Counted from the stretch's first letter, positions 44,819 to 52,596 are shown. The stretch is 53,683 nucleotides of DNA from Cryomorphaceae bacterium (GCA_027483605.1 JAIXUE010000006.1:1-53683); one strand, 5' to 3'. Notes: generated by a model from the sequence alone, not told the origin. Program-made: numbers and translations.

Positions 44819-46105
44819 ATGAAAGATCAACGCAAGGTCCTGTTTCTCATCACGGTAGCTGCACTCGGCTATTTTGTCGACATCTATGACCTGGTACTTT
44901 TTGGGGTGGTGAAGGCCGAAAGCCTCGCACACATCTTACCAAATGCTACAGACTTAGAGCGTGCAGCTCAAGGCAAGTTTTTATTCAATGTCCAAATGTT
45001 TGGAATGCTACTTGGCGGCCTGCTTTGGGGAATTCTCGGCGATAAAAAAGGTCGCTTGAAAGTACTTTTTGGGTCTATTCTCCTATATTCATTGGCAAAT
45101 GTTGCCAATGCGTTTGTCTCGGATATTCCGAGTTATGTCGTGATTCGCTTATTGGCCGGCATAGGACTTGCCGGAGAATTGGGCGCAGGAATTACGCTCA
45201 TTAGCGAACTCATGCCCAAAGAAACACGCGGCTACGGCACCATGATTGTGGTTACTTTTGGCGCACTCGGTGCGGTAGCAGCCTCTTTAATCGGAGCAGA
45301 AGGCCAGGCTGTTGCGGCTGTTATCGAAACGATCAGTGGCTGGAAACCTGCCAATTGGCAAGTTGTGTATTTGATTGGCGGGGCCATGGGCTTGGTTTTG
45401 CTGTTCTTGCGTGTCGGTGCGCTTGAATCCGGCTTTTTCAAACAAATGAACGACGATGAGCAAATTCAAAAAGGCAATTTAAAGCTGATCTTCGGCAACA
45501 AAAAGAACCTTATCAAATACCTTCATTGCATTAGCATTGGCATTCCAATTTGGTATACCGTAGGCCTGTTGGTCATGAACTCAGCCGATAACTTTGGGCC
45601 CTGGTTGGGTGTATACGACATCAGCAATGGCAAAGCAGTGATGTATTGCTACCTCGGACTAAGCGTCGGCGATTTAATTGCAGGTTTTTTGAGCCAGTGG
45701 TGGAAAAGCCGTAAAAAGGTAGTGCGGCTTTATTTATGGTTCTCTTTGGTCACAACGCTGTTTTTCTTGGTCTACTTTCACAGCATCAACATCAGTTCCT
45801 CTACCTATTATTTACTGTGCTTTTTGTTGGGTACAGGAACGGGCTACTGGGCCATATTTGTGACGATTGCCGCAGAGCAGTTTGGCACGAACATTCGCTC
45901 CACAGCCGCCAACACCATCCCTAATTTTGTGAGGGGTTCGGTGAATGTGGTGGTTTTGCTATTTAGTTTTTTACTGAGCCTTCAAATCAATGAAGGTTGG
46001 TCAGCACTGATTGTAGGCGTGTTTTTTATCGGACTTGCTTTATTGAGCCTAAGCCAACTCAAAGAAACCTTCGGCAAAGACCTCAATTATTTCGAGGTAT
46101 CTTAG
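44819..46105 (+). CDS. MFS transporter (sugar-phosphate/metabolite:H+ symporter type)
   Basis: Inner-membrane protein of about 428 residues with 12 predicted TM segments. The MFS motif after TM2 is GDKKGRLKVLFGS. The start ALGYFVDIYDLVLFGVV with the acidic residues in TM1 and RLLAGIGLAGELGAGITLIS resemble the MHS-like/niche of metabolite transporters such as ShiA or ProP relatives. The substrate is not predictable. I chose the ATG at 44819; the frame is open further to a TTG at 44786, which would add 11 residues. It is divergent from upp and overlaps the convergent kup gene by four bases. Confidence 0.85.
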   Translation: MKDQRKVLFLITVAALGYFVDIYDLVLFGVVKAESLAHILPNATDLERAAQGKFLFNVQMFGMLLGGLLWGILGDKKGRLKVLFGSILLYSLANVANAFVSDIPSYVVIRLLAGIGLAGELGAGITLISELMPKETRGYGTMIVVTFGALGAVAASLIGAEGQAVAAVIETISGWKPANWQVVYLIGGAMGLVLLFLRVGALESGFFKQMNDDEQIQKGNLKLIFGNKKNLIKYLHCISIGIPIWYTVGLLVMNSADNFGPWLGVYDISNGKAVMYCYLGLSVGDLIAGFLSQWWKSRKKVVRLYLWFSLVTTLFFLVYFHSINISSSTYYLLCFLLGTGTGYWAIFVTIAAEQFGTNIRSTAANTIPNFVRGSVNVVVLLFSFLLSLQINEGWSALIVGVFFIGLALLSLSQLKETFGKDLNYFEVS

Positions 46106-48066
46106 ATCTTTTGCGAGTAATCTTCAAAATCTTCGATGAGTTCTTGGTCTACCTGATTGGCTACCGTAATCGGGATGTAATCCACCACAACATTGGTTTT
46201 GTCTAGGCCGAAGTCTTCAGCAGGCTTAAGACCCGTAGACTTGACAAAGCGGTAAGCCTTCACGCACAATTTTTGGAAAGGCGTCAGGTGGTTGTCCATA
46301 GCTACTCTTGAATTCAGTACAATAAACTTGAAGTCGACCTGATCTAATTTACCGCGCACGCTTTCAAAAATACTCTCCCCGCTCAATTCACCCTTCTCAA
46401 TCATCTTGCAGTAAATCTTGCGCATCATGTATTCAATGCGGTGTTCTTCCTTAAAGCCCATCTGAAGGGTAACGTAATAACAACGCTTGTCGATGATCTG
46501 GTGTACCGAATAATGTACGCCCCATGGCTCATTGAGGATGTCCAGGTGCAAGAACCAAATGGTACCCGCTTTGCGTGGTTTTTTGTAGAAAAGGGAATGG
46601 TAAACCGTTAAGTCGAGTTTGTTAACCGAATTTGAACGCGTTGGAAAAACCAAATTAGTAGCTTCAAAATCGATGTCCTTGTCTTCACGCACCGAATTGA
46701 TCATCGGAATAACGGAATTCATGGGGAGGTATTCTGTAATACTGGTGCGCAATTGCTTTGCTTTGTAATACAAAAAGAGTAGTAAAAAGAAACCTATCGA
46801 AAGTACCAAAGTAAACCAACCTCCAGAAATGATTTTTCCCATGTTAGACAACAAGAAAATCATTTCTATACTGATGAAAATAAAGAAAATGGTGCTGAAA
46901 ACAACACGTAACTTTGGGTAACGAATAAACATCAAGGTCGCCATCAGAATAGAAGTCATGACCATGTTAATGGTAATGGCCAAACCGTAGGAGTGTTCCA
47001 TTTCGCTAGAGCGCTTGAAAATGGCAATGACCACCAAACAGCCTATCATTAAGAACCAATTGATGAGCGGAATGTAAATCTGACCCTGGTGTTCAGAAGG
47101 ATACTTCACTTTGAGGTTCGTCCATAATTTGAGTTTAATTGCCTCATTCATGAGTGTAAATACACCCGTGATGAGTGCTTGAGAAGCAATAATTGTGGCA
47201 GCTGTTGCAATGACAACTGCAAAAGGGATCATTTCTTTAGGCACCATGGCATAAAAAACGGTTTGCTTGGCACCTAGTTCAAAACCTGGCGACAAACAAA
47301 GCGCTGCTTGTCCAAAATAATTCAAGACAAGCAATACAGAAACCAAACCCCAACTGAGGCGAATATTTCCCTTTCCACAGTGACCTAAGTCAGAATAAAG
47401 CGCCTCCGCTCCTGTGGTACATAAAAACACAGAACCGAGTACAGCAAAGCCACCATCGACATTAGCAACAAGGTTGTAAGCATACCAAGGATTGATGGCT
47501 TGTAATACAGCAGTGTTGTGCATTACATTGATAAAACCAAGATATCCTAAGAAAGCAAACCAAATGATCATGACAGGACCAAACATTTTACCAATTGCTG
47601 CCGTGCCAAATTGCTGAATGACAAATAGAATGACAATGATACTTACCACAATTGGTATGATGGGCATTTCGGGAAAGATGTTGTTGATGCCCTCTACTGC
47701 AGAGGAGATTGAAATGGCTGGCGTAATGAAACCATCGGCCATCAGTGTGGCACAGCCAATGAGTGCAGGAATGATGATCCATTTCAACCTTTTCTTTTTC
47801 AGCAAGGCAAACAAGGCAAAAATCCCTCCCTCACCGTTGTTATCGGCATTGAGTGCAAAATGAATATACTTAACCGTTGCCAATAAAATCAGCGTCCAAA
47901 TTACACTCGAAAGCGCACCCAATATAAATGGCTCAGAAATGTGCTTACCTCCGCCGGTAATCGCCTGAAAAACATAAAGTGGCGAGGTACCAATGTCCCC
48001 AAAAACAATTCCAAGTGTAATCAAAAATCCTGCGAGGGAAATCTTTTGGGTAGAGACATGTGCCAT
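46102..48066 (-). CDS. kup: KUP/HAK family potassium uptake protein
   Basis: Inner-membrane K+ transporter of 654 residues. The family motif GDIGTSPLYVFQAI is at residues 24-37, followed by about 12 TM segments (for example LLATVKYIHFALNADNNGEG and SAVEGINNIFPEMPII) and a C-terminal cytoplasmic domain of about 180 residues. The length fits Kup. The gene is divergent from tRNA-Leu. Its 3' end overlaps the convergent MFS gene by four bases, with no terminator between them. Confidence 0.96.
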   Translation of the reverse strand: MAHVSTQKISLAGFLITLGIVFGDIGTSPLYVFQAITGGGKHISEPFILGALSSVIWTLILLATVKYIHFALNADNNGEGGIFALFALLKKKRLKWIIIPALIGCATLMADGFITPAISISSAVEGINNIFPEMPIIPIVVSIIVILFVIQQFGTAAIGKMFGPVMIIWFAFLGYLGFINVMHNTAVLQAINPWYAYNLVANVDGGFAVLGSVFLCTTGAEALYSDLGHCGKGNIRLSWGLVSVLLVLNYFGQAALCLSPGFELGAKQTVFYAMVPKEMIPFAVVIATAATIIASQALITGVFTLMNEAIKLKLWTNLKVKYPSEHQGQIYIPLINWFLMIGCLVVIAIFKRSSEMEHSYGLAITINMVMTSILMATLMFIRYPKLRVVFSTIFFIFISIEMIFLLSNMGKIISGGWFTLVLSIGFFLLLFLYYKAKQLRTSITEYLPMNSVIPMINSVREDKDIDFEATNLVFPTRSNSVNKLDLTVYHSLFYKKPRKAGTIWFLHLDILNEPWGVHYSVHQIIDKRCYYVTLQMGFKEEHRIEYMMRKIYCKMIEKGELSGESIFESVRGKLDQVDFKFIVLNSRVAMDNHLTPFQKLCVKAYRFVKSTGLKPAEDFGLDKTNVVVDYIPITVANQVDQELIEDFEDYSQKI

Positions 48067-48137
48067 GAGCGAACAAAAAAATTTCGTCGAAGTTATGTCT
48101 TTCTTACATTTCTACGCAAACATTTCACGAAAATATT

Positions 48138-48145
48138 TATCTTTG
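48138..48145 (+). promoter_or_regulatory. -7 element TATCTTTG for tRNA-Leu
   Basis: Perfect TAnnTTTG, 29 bases before the mature 5' end of the tRNA. Confidence 0.65.
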
Positions 48146-48174
48146 CATCCCGATTCCAAATCGGATAGTCTGCT

Positions 48175-48256
48175 GCCCACGTGGTGAAATTGGTAGACAC
48201 GCCATCTTGAGGGGGTGGTGCCAACAGGTGTGCTGGTTCGAATCCAGTCGTGGGCA
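48175..48256 (+). tRNA. tRNA-Leu (anticodon GAG)
   Basis: Acceptor stem GCCCACG (48175-48181) pairs with CGTGGGC (48249-48255). The anticodon stem CCATC/GGTGG encloses the loop TTGAGGG with GAG at 48209-48211, reading CUC and CUU codons. The long variable arm and the T loop GGTTCGAATCC are typical of a class II leucine tRNA. The CCA end is not encoded. A translated reading of this tRNA on the minus strand gives a false open frame (TGFEPAHLLAPPP). Confidence 0.97.
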
Positions 48257-48379
48257 CAAGGAAAAGTCCTTCCGTTCCGGAAGGACTTTTTTTATGGAAT
48301 AAACCGAGTGAAGCTCGCTTCAACGAGGGTTATTTCATAAAAAAAGAAAGCGTTGCAAACGCTTGACTTTTCCTTGTGC
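48254..48379. repeat. Perfect 15-bp inverted repeat around the tRNA-Leu 3' flank
   Basis: GCACAAGGAAAAGTC at 48254-48268, which includes the last two bases of tRNA-Leu, is repeated exactly in inverse orientation as GACTTTTCCTTGTGC at 48365-48379. The 96 bases between them hold the tRNA terminator and two smaller hairpins. Confidence 0.85.
48264..48293 (+). terminator. Rho-independent terminator of tRNA-Leu
   Basis: Stem AGTCCTTCCG (48265-48274), loop TTC, stem CGGAAGGACT (48278-48287), then a run of seven T to 48293. It begins 8 bases after the tRNA. Confidence 0.93.
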
Positions 48380-48402
48380 TTTAAATAAAACATCTATGGA
48401 AA

Positions 48403-48565
48403 ACCGAACGCAGTGAGGTAATCCAGTTCTCCAGCAAAAAGATGCTTTGATCCACTATAAAGCCAAAACTGGTTCACCGAACGCAGTGAGGTAATCCAGC
48501 AAAAAAGATGCTTTGATCCACTATAAAGCCAAGACTGGTTCACCGAACGCAGTGAGGTAATCTAG
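48403..48565. repeat. Tandem repeats with a three-fold ACCGAACGCAGTGAGGTAAT core
   Basis: The 24-bp core starting ACCGAACGCAGTGAGGTAAT occurs at 48403, 48476 and 48542 (the third has one change). Between the copies lies a second conserved block, AAAAAGATGCTTTGATCC plus CACTATAAAGCCAA, occurring twice. The periods are 73 and 66 bases; the difference comes from a short extra CAGTTCTC-like segment in the first unit. There is no spacer variation of CRISPR type, no direct protein-coding frame and no neighbouring cas gene. Confidence 0.88.
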
Positions 48566-48688
48566 TCATGCGAATCAAAAATCCATTTTGTCCGCATATT
48601 TACTGAGCGCTCATAGAATCAATCCCCAATTCCTATTTCCCTTGCATTTTAAATTCAGAAATTTGAAAATGTTCTATATTTTTTTTTA

Positions 48689-48721
48689 TTTGTACGGAAA
48701 TTATCCGTACTTTTAAATCTG
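48689..48721 (+). promoter_or_regulatory. Promoter and palindromic operator of the TacA-TacT pair
   Basis: -33 TTTG at 48689-48692, -7-like TAAATCTG at 48714-48721 (7 of 8 matches) with 21 bases between. A perfect palindrome GTACGGA-AATTA-TCCGTAC (48692-48710) fills the space between the two elements, where a bound repressor would block RNA polymerase. Antitoxins of the ribbon-helix-helix type usually bind such sites to control their own operon. Confidence 0.75.
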
Positions 48722-48727
48722 GATTTT

Positions 48728-49024
48728 ATGAATCTTATATTTATGTCACAAAATGCACGCTTTGATGCCCGACTCAGTTTAACTCAAAAAGAACTTCTTG
48801 AGAAAGCGGCTTCTCTTGGCGGCTATCGCAGTCTTTCTGATTTCGTTATTAAAGTTGCAGAGGATAAAGCCAATGAGATTATTGAACATCACGAGCTACT
48901 CAAATTAAGTGTCGCTGATGCAGAGATTTTCTATAATGCATTAATCGAAGATCAGCAACCGAATGCTTACCTGCAAAAAGCAGCTGAAGAAAGCGCACAA
49001 TACTTTCAATGGAAGCGAAAGTAG
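48728..49024 (+). CDS. TacA-like antitoxin, DUF1778 ribbon-helix-helix
   Basis: Protein of 98 residues (93 if the ATG at 48743 is used, which gives the family-like start MSQNARFDARLS). The N-terminal part is a ribbon-helix-helix DNA-binding fold (ARFDARLSLTQKELLEKAAS, LGGYRSLSDFVIKVAEDKAN). The C-terminal half with SVADAEIFYNALIEDQQPNAYLQ is the toxin-wrapping tail of DUF1778 antitoxins. Its gene overlaps the GNAT toxin gene by 16 bases, the classic order of antitoxin first. It should repress the operon via the palindrome at 48692-48710, with the toxin as a co-regulator (inference from the family). Confidence 0.9.
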   Translation: MNLIFMSQNARFDARLSLTQKELLEKAASLGGYRSLSDFVIKVAEDKANEIIEHHELLKLSVADAEIFYNALIEDQQPNAYLQKAAEESAQYFQWKRK

Positions 49025-49524
49025 TCGTTCTTGGCCCTCAGCACAAGGAGGCTAAAAAATACTTCAAATGTGGCAACGATATACTGAACAACTACCTTGC
49101 ACATTTCGCCCTTCAAGATCAACAAAAAAAACTGAGCGTTTGCTTTGTACTAGAATCTCCATCACAGGAAATAATTGGCTTTTACACACTAAGTGCAAGT
49201 AGCATTGACGCAAAAAACACAAGCGATCAGCGCTTCATGCCATTCAAAACGAAGTACCGAACACTACCCATTATTTTAATTGGCCGTTTTGCAATCGATT
49301 TGAACTATCAAGGAAAGGGATTCGGAAAAAAATTACTTTCCGATGCGCTCAAAAGATGTACGTTGCAAGCCAATCAAATTGGAGCCTGCGCTGTTTTTGT
49401 AGAACCCAAGGACGCAACTGCACGCGAATTCTATTTAAAATTTGGTTTCAAAATCCTGCCCCACCAAAGCAAGCTGTTTATCTCTATGCAACAGCTCCAT
49501 CAGATTTACATTGTATTTCACTAA
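49009..49524 (+). CDS. TacT-like GNAT acetyltransferase toxin
   Basis: Protein of 171 residues with the Gcn5-related acetyltransferase fold. The acetyl-CoA loop is YQGKGFGKKLL (residues 100-110, Q-x-x-G-x-G), strand IGRFAIDLNY precedes it, and AREFYLKFGFKIL holds Y142, which fits the catalytic Tyr of TacT (Y140). TacT, AtaT and ItaT toxins acetylate the amino group of charged tRNAs and stop translation; the target tRNA cannot be told here. It is coupled to the DUF1778 antitoxin gene by a 16-base overlap. A stand-alone acetyltransferase is unlikely because of that partner. Confidence 0.9.
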   Translation: MEAKVVVLGPQHKEAKKYFKCGNDILNNYLAHFALQDQQKKLSVCFVLESPSQEIIGFYTLSASSIDAKNTSDQRFMPFKTKYRTLPIILIGRFAIDLNYQGKGFGKKLLSDALKRCTLQANQIGACAVFVEPKDATAREFYLKFGFKILPHQSKLFISMQQLHQIYIVFH

Positions 49525-49548
49525 CTTTAACCAACGAAATTACCTGTT

Positions 49549-50085
49549 ATGAAAACTCAACTCATCCTCCTCTCCAGCTTCATACTTGGCTTGCAAGCTT
49601 GTTCGAATCAAGAAAAGACAAAAGCTCCAGAACCGACCTCCATTGTAGCCACAGCGTCAAACACCAAAGAACTCCAAGAAAGCCTCAAAGATGTGGCTGA
49701 AGAAGAAAAGCGTTTGGCTGAGGAAGCGATTGCCAACATGACCACCATGACTTTCAATGCACTCAGTCATGAATTTGGAACGGTCAAAGAAGACACCAAG
49801 CACCTTTACAATTTTGTGGTCACCAACACGGGTAAAAAACCACTATTTATCCAGGATGTCAAGGCATCATGTGGCTGCACTACACCCAAAAAACCAGAAA
49901 AAGCAATTGCACCAGGCAAGTCTGATGTCATTTCTGTAGAATTCCATCCAAAAGTAGGGCAACTAGGGCGCCAAGACAAAACCGTCACCGTAACAGCCAA
50001 TACAGAACCCAATATGGTGGTGCTCAAGATTGGTGCGGACGTCATCAAAAATCCCGCTACAGCGCAACGAATCGCAACCAATTAA
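49549..50085 (+). CDS. DUF1573 lipoprotein
   Basis: Protein of 178 residues. The signal peptide ends in the lipobox LQAC (Cys18), so the protein is a lipoprotein. A helical E/K/A-rich part (about 45-70) is followed by a DUF1573 domain at about 72-165: FNALSHEFGTVKEDTKHLYN, FVVTNTGKKPLFIQDVKASC, GCTTPKKPEKAIAPGKSDVI, the usual C-G-C-T motif included. DUF1573 proteins have an immunoglobulin-like fold and are abundant in Bacteroidota, with unknown function. A TAACTTTA sequence 19 bases upstream, overlapping the stop of the toxin gene, may be its promoter. The next gene starts 2 bases after its stop. Confidence 0.88.
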   Translation: MKTQLILLSSFILGLQACSNQEKTKAPEPTSIVATASNTKELQESLKDVAEEEKRLAEEAIANMTTMTFNALSHEFGTVKEDTKHLYNFVVTNTGKKPLFIQDVKASCGCTTPKKPEKAIAPGKSDVISVEFHPKVGQLGRQDKTVTVTANTEPNMVVLKIGADVIKNPATAQRIATN

Positions 50086-50087
50086 CC

Positions 50088-50939
50088 ATGAAACTACACG
50101 TCCTCAATACAGGTTTTTTCAAACTCGATGGCGGCGCCATGTTTGGCGTGGTCCCGAAAACCATCTGGCAAAAAACCAACCCTGCCGATACAGACAACAT
50201 GTGTACATGGGCCATGCGCTCATTGCTCATCGAAGACGGCAAACGCCTTATTTTAGTCGACACCGGTATCGGTGACAAGCAATCCGAAAAGTTCTTCTCG
50301 CACTATCACCTTCATGGTACAGATAGCCTTCATGGCAATTTGGCGCGCTTGGGCTTTCATGCCTCAGACATCACGGACGTGATCCTCACCCATTTGCATT
50401 TTGACCACTGCGGCGGCGCCATTGCATTTGACACGCAAAAAGAAGCCTACCGAACAGTATTCCCAAACGCTACCTACTGGAGCTCCGAAAACCATTGGCA
50501 GTGGGCCACCCAACCCAACCCCAGAGAAAAAGCTTCTTTTTTGGCAGAAAACATTCTCCCTATCCAAGAAAGTGGACAACTCCAATTCGTTGAGCGCAAT
50601 GGCCTGCTGACACCAAACGCATTGCCAGGAATCGATCTTTCCTTCTTTGACGGCCACACCGAAAGCATGATGCTGCCCCAAATTCAATACAAAGGCAAAA
50701 CCTTGGTTTTTATGGCTGATCTACTCCCGAGCACCGGTCATATTCCCCTTCCCTACGTCATGGGCTACGATACCCGCCCACTCCTCACCCTCAGCGAGAA
50801 AGAACGCTTTTTAAACGAAGCGGCTGCCAATGAATATGTTTTGTTCTTGGAGCACGATGCCGTCAATGAATGTTGCACCGTGCAACAAACCGAAAAAGGA
50901 ATCCGCCTCAAAGACACCTTTTCTTTCGCTGATTTGTAA
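50088..50939 (+). CDS. MBL-fold metallo-hydrolase
   Basis: Cytoplasmic enzyme of 283 residues with the metallo-beta-lactamase fold. Metal ligands are visible in THLHFDHCGG (H-x-H-x-D-H), with an Asp strand LILVDTGIGD, SFFDGHTESMMLPQ (third His) and FMADLLPSTGHIP (bridging Asp) and a final VLFLEHDAVNE. The layout is that of lactonase/AttM-like and related hydrolases; the substrate is unknown. It is coupled closely to the DUF1573 gene before it and the thioesterase gene after it (3-base gap). Confidence 0.9.
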   Translation: MKLHVLNTGFFKLDGGAMFGVVPKTIWQKTNPADTDNMCTWAMRSLLIEDGKRLILVDTGIGDKQSEKFFSHYHLHGTDSLHGNLARLGFHASDITDVILTHLHFDHCGGAIAFDTQKEAYRTVFPNATYWSSENHWQWATQPNPREKASFLAENILPIQESGQLQFVERNGLLTPNALPGIDLSFFDGHTESMMLPQIQYKGKTLVFMADLLPSTGHIPLPYVMGYDTRPLLTLSEKERFLNEAAANEYVLFLEHDAVNECCTVQQTEKGIRLKDTFSFADL

Positions 50940-50942
50940 ACC

Positions 50943-51350
50943 ATGAAAAGCCCCAAAGAAATTGTTCAGGGCATGCTTGACAACGATGCCTTTAGCCAAC
51001 TGCTCGACATGAAAATCATTGAGCTTGCTCTCGGGACATGCACCCTGAGCTGCCCAGTCACCAAAGCAGCCACCAACGGTTTTGGCATTGCCCACGGGGG
51101 CCTCACCTACTCCCTCGCCGACTCCGCACTCGCTTTTGCTGCCAATACCCGAGGCCAACAGTGCGTCAGCATTGATACCCAAATCGCTCACCTAGCCAAA
51201 GTCCAACTCGGCGACACCCTCACCGCTCGCTGCACAGAAATTCACCGCGGAAAACGCACCGGCCTCTATGAGGTATACATTGAAAACCAAGACCATAGAC
51301 TCGTCGCTTTTTTCAAAGGCACCGTTTTCATCTCCAATCAAATTTGGTAA
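50943..51350 (+). CDS. PaaI-type hotdog-fold thioesterase
   Basis: Protein of 135 residues with the hotdog fold of the PaaI family. The signature NGFGIAHGGLTYSLADSALA contains the H-G-G and the catalytic Asp, and ANTRGQQCVSIDTQIAHLAK follows. PaaI releases CoA from hydroxyphenylacetyl-CoA-like thioesters, but no other phenylacetate genes are here, so the substrate is uncertain. It is the last gene of the run with DUF1573 and the metallo-hydrolase, and it ends before the tRNA-Asp promoter. Confidence 0.9.
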   Translation: MKSPKEIVQGMLDNDAFSQLLDMKIIELALGTCTLSCPVTKAATNGFGIAHGGLTYSLADSALAFAANTRGQQCVSIDTQIAHLAKVQLGDTLTARCTEIHRGKRTGLYEVYIENQDHRLVAFFKGTVFISNQIW

Positions 51351-51383
51351 GCACGTTTTTTTTCGATTTTTTCTCACTTCTAC

Positions 51384-51413
51384 TTGCTTTTTATCAAAAA
51401 ATGCGTAGTTTTG
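51384..51413 (+). promoter_or_regulatory. tRNA-Asp promoter
   Basis: -33 TTG at 51384-51386, perfect -7 TAGTTTTG at 51406-51413, 19 bases apart; the tRNA starts about 70 bases later, so there is a 5' leader to be processed. Confidence 0.75.
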
Positions 51414-51484
51414 TATCCGCTTTAACGAAAGCATTACACAATTCTCTAAAGCAACTGTCGTTGCTCACGCAAGTGAAAGAAATT

Positions 51485-51558
51485 GGTTTGGTAGTTCAGT
51501 TGGTTAGAATACCTGCCTGTCACGCAGGGGGTCGCGGGTTCGAGTCCCGTCCAGACCG
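51485..51558 (+). tRNA. tRNA-Asp (anticodon GTC)
   Basis: Acceptor stem GGTTTGG pairs with CCAGACC with one G-T wobble pair. The anticodon stem CCTGC/GCAGG encloses CTGTCAC with GTC at 51519-51521. The T arm CGGGTTCGAGTCCCG is complete, and the discriminator base is G, as in other tRNA-Asp. CCA is not encoded. Open frames across it (PACHAGGRGFESRPDRS) are translations of the tRNA. Confidence 0.97.
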
Positions 51559-51764
51559 CTCTAACGTTAAAGCATAAGCCTGTAAGTCCTTGATTTACAG
51601 GCTTTTTTATTTTCCAAAAAATCAAGGGGGGACGGAATGGGGGACGGATTTTGATATTTTTTGAAATCATTTCAGACAAAATCATTGTTGATAACTTTTC
51701 GAATCATAGTCCGGCTCAGACCGCAAAAATTGGGATCTAAATAACCATTATACTTTTAAATTAA
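51559..51764. other. Non-coding spacer after tRNA-Asp
   Basis: Holds the tRNA-Asp terminator and then an unusual G-rich stretch (GGGGGGACGGAATGGGGGAC near 51628) followed by AT-rich DNA with no gene. It marks the change from moderate-GC core DNA to the AT-rich tail of the window. Confidence 0.7.
51576..51608 (+). terminator. Rho-independent terminator of tRNA-Asp
   Basis: Stem AAGCCTGTAA (51576-51585), loop of nine bases, stem TTACAGGCTT (51595-51604), then a T run to 51608. Confidence 0.9.
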
Positions 51765-52534
51765 ATGAGCAAACAAACTCTTTATAAGTATCGGAATTTT
51801 AACGACGATTTTCATTTAGATATTTTGTTTAAGAATGAAATCTATTTTTCCAAAATTTCAGAGTTAAACGATCCATTCGATTCAAGAATCACATTTGACT
51901 TTAAAAATTTGACTCAGAGAGAATTAGATTACTATTTTGAAAAGTTAAAACATAATAATTATCAAAAGGAATCTAACGAAACAATGGATTCTTTTAGAAC
52001 ATTTTTATTTTCTCAAAGTAAGGAGTATCTTGTTTTGCTCAATCAGAGTGAAGAAAGCTTGTTCGAAAAAATAGTTGGAATATTCTCTAGCAGTCTAAAA
52101 TGGAATAGCCTTCTAATGTGGAGTCACTATGCTAAAAATCACAGTGGATTTGTAGTTGGATTTAATGAAGAAATATTAAGAGCCTCAATAAATGTAAATC
52201 ACAGTGAAAAGGTCTCATATGTTAATAACCGAAGATTCCCAAGGCTAAACCCAATGGAGGATGATAAATCTACGTTCTTAAAACGCTTTTTATTAAGTCA
52301 AGTAATTGGAGTTATGAGAAAGAGTACAGACTTCTAAAACAATTTTCAGGAAATAATTCCCAAAGGAATATTCAATTTCCTATTTCAGCAATAAAAGAAG
52401 TTATTTTGGGATTTAATATTTCTGAAACTCATCAAAATCAAGTACTGAAATTTTGTAAAAAAGAAAAAATAAAAGTTTACAAAACTGTGATAATACCATT
52501 CGAATTCAATATTCGTCGTTATCGTATTAAATAA
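51765..52534 (+). pseudogene. DUF2971 protein, broken by a -1 frameshift near 52280
   Basis: The first frame (51765-52337, 190 codons) starts MSKQTLYKYRNFNDDFHLDI with the DUF2971 segments LNDPFDSRI, LMWSHYAKNHSGFVVGF and SEKVSYVN, then ends in unrelated sequence (FLLSQVIGVMRKSTDF). The other frame carries the missing C-terminal part SSNWSYEKEYRLLKQFSG ending at 52534 with IRRYRIK. One extra A in the AAAA run at 52280-52283 would join them as FLKTLFIKSSNWSYEKEYRL, the normal family sequence. So it is a recent pseudogene or a sequencing error. DUF2971 has an unknown role and is often found near mobile DNA and defence genes. AT-rich, unlike the core genes. Confidence 0.85.
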
Positions 52535-52596
52535 GCATACAGCGAATTACTTTTTACTATTTTAGCGTAGATTGGATTAGAGAGTAAAATATAAAA

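Larger units (their letters stand above)
48257..48727. other. Gene-free stretch with hairpins and repeats after tRNA-Leu
   Basis: No credible gene in about 470 bases. In order it holds the tRNA terminator; an imperfect inverted repeat at 48295-48337 (TGGAATAAACC with GGGTTATTTCA, with an inner TGAAGC/GCTTCA hairpin); a hairpin AAGCGTT-GCA-AACGCTT at 48348-48364 that could act as a minus-strand terminator; the right copy of the 15-bp inverted repeat; the tandem repeats of 48403-48565; an AT-rich part of about 120 bases; and the promoter/operator of the toxin-antitoxin pair. Confidence 0.75.

Noticed and set aside
48093..48323. Open frame with TGFEPAHLLAPPP on the minus strand
   Set aside because: A translation of tRNA-Leu, a frequent false call.
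48348..48364. Hairpin AAGCGTT-GCA-AACGCTT next to an A run, as a terminator
   Set aside because: It would work only on the minus strand, where no gene ends; it may be part of the repeat structure. Kept only as a note in the intergenic entry.
48403..48565. Possible CRISPR array
   Set aside because: Only three cores at unequal spacing, the in-between block is itself conserved rather than variable, and no cas gene is near.
51344..51685. Open frames on both strands with ACHAGGRGFESRPDRS or TGLEPATPCVTGR
   Set aside because: Translations of tRNA-Asp and its flanks.
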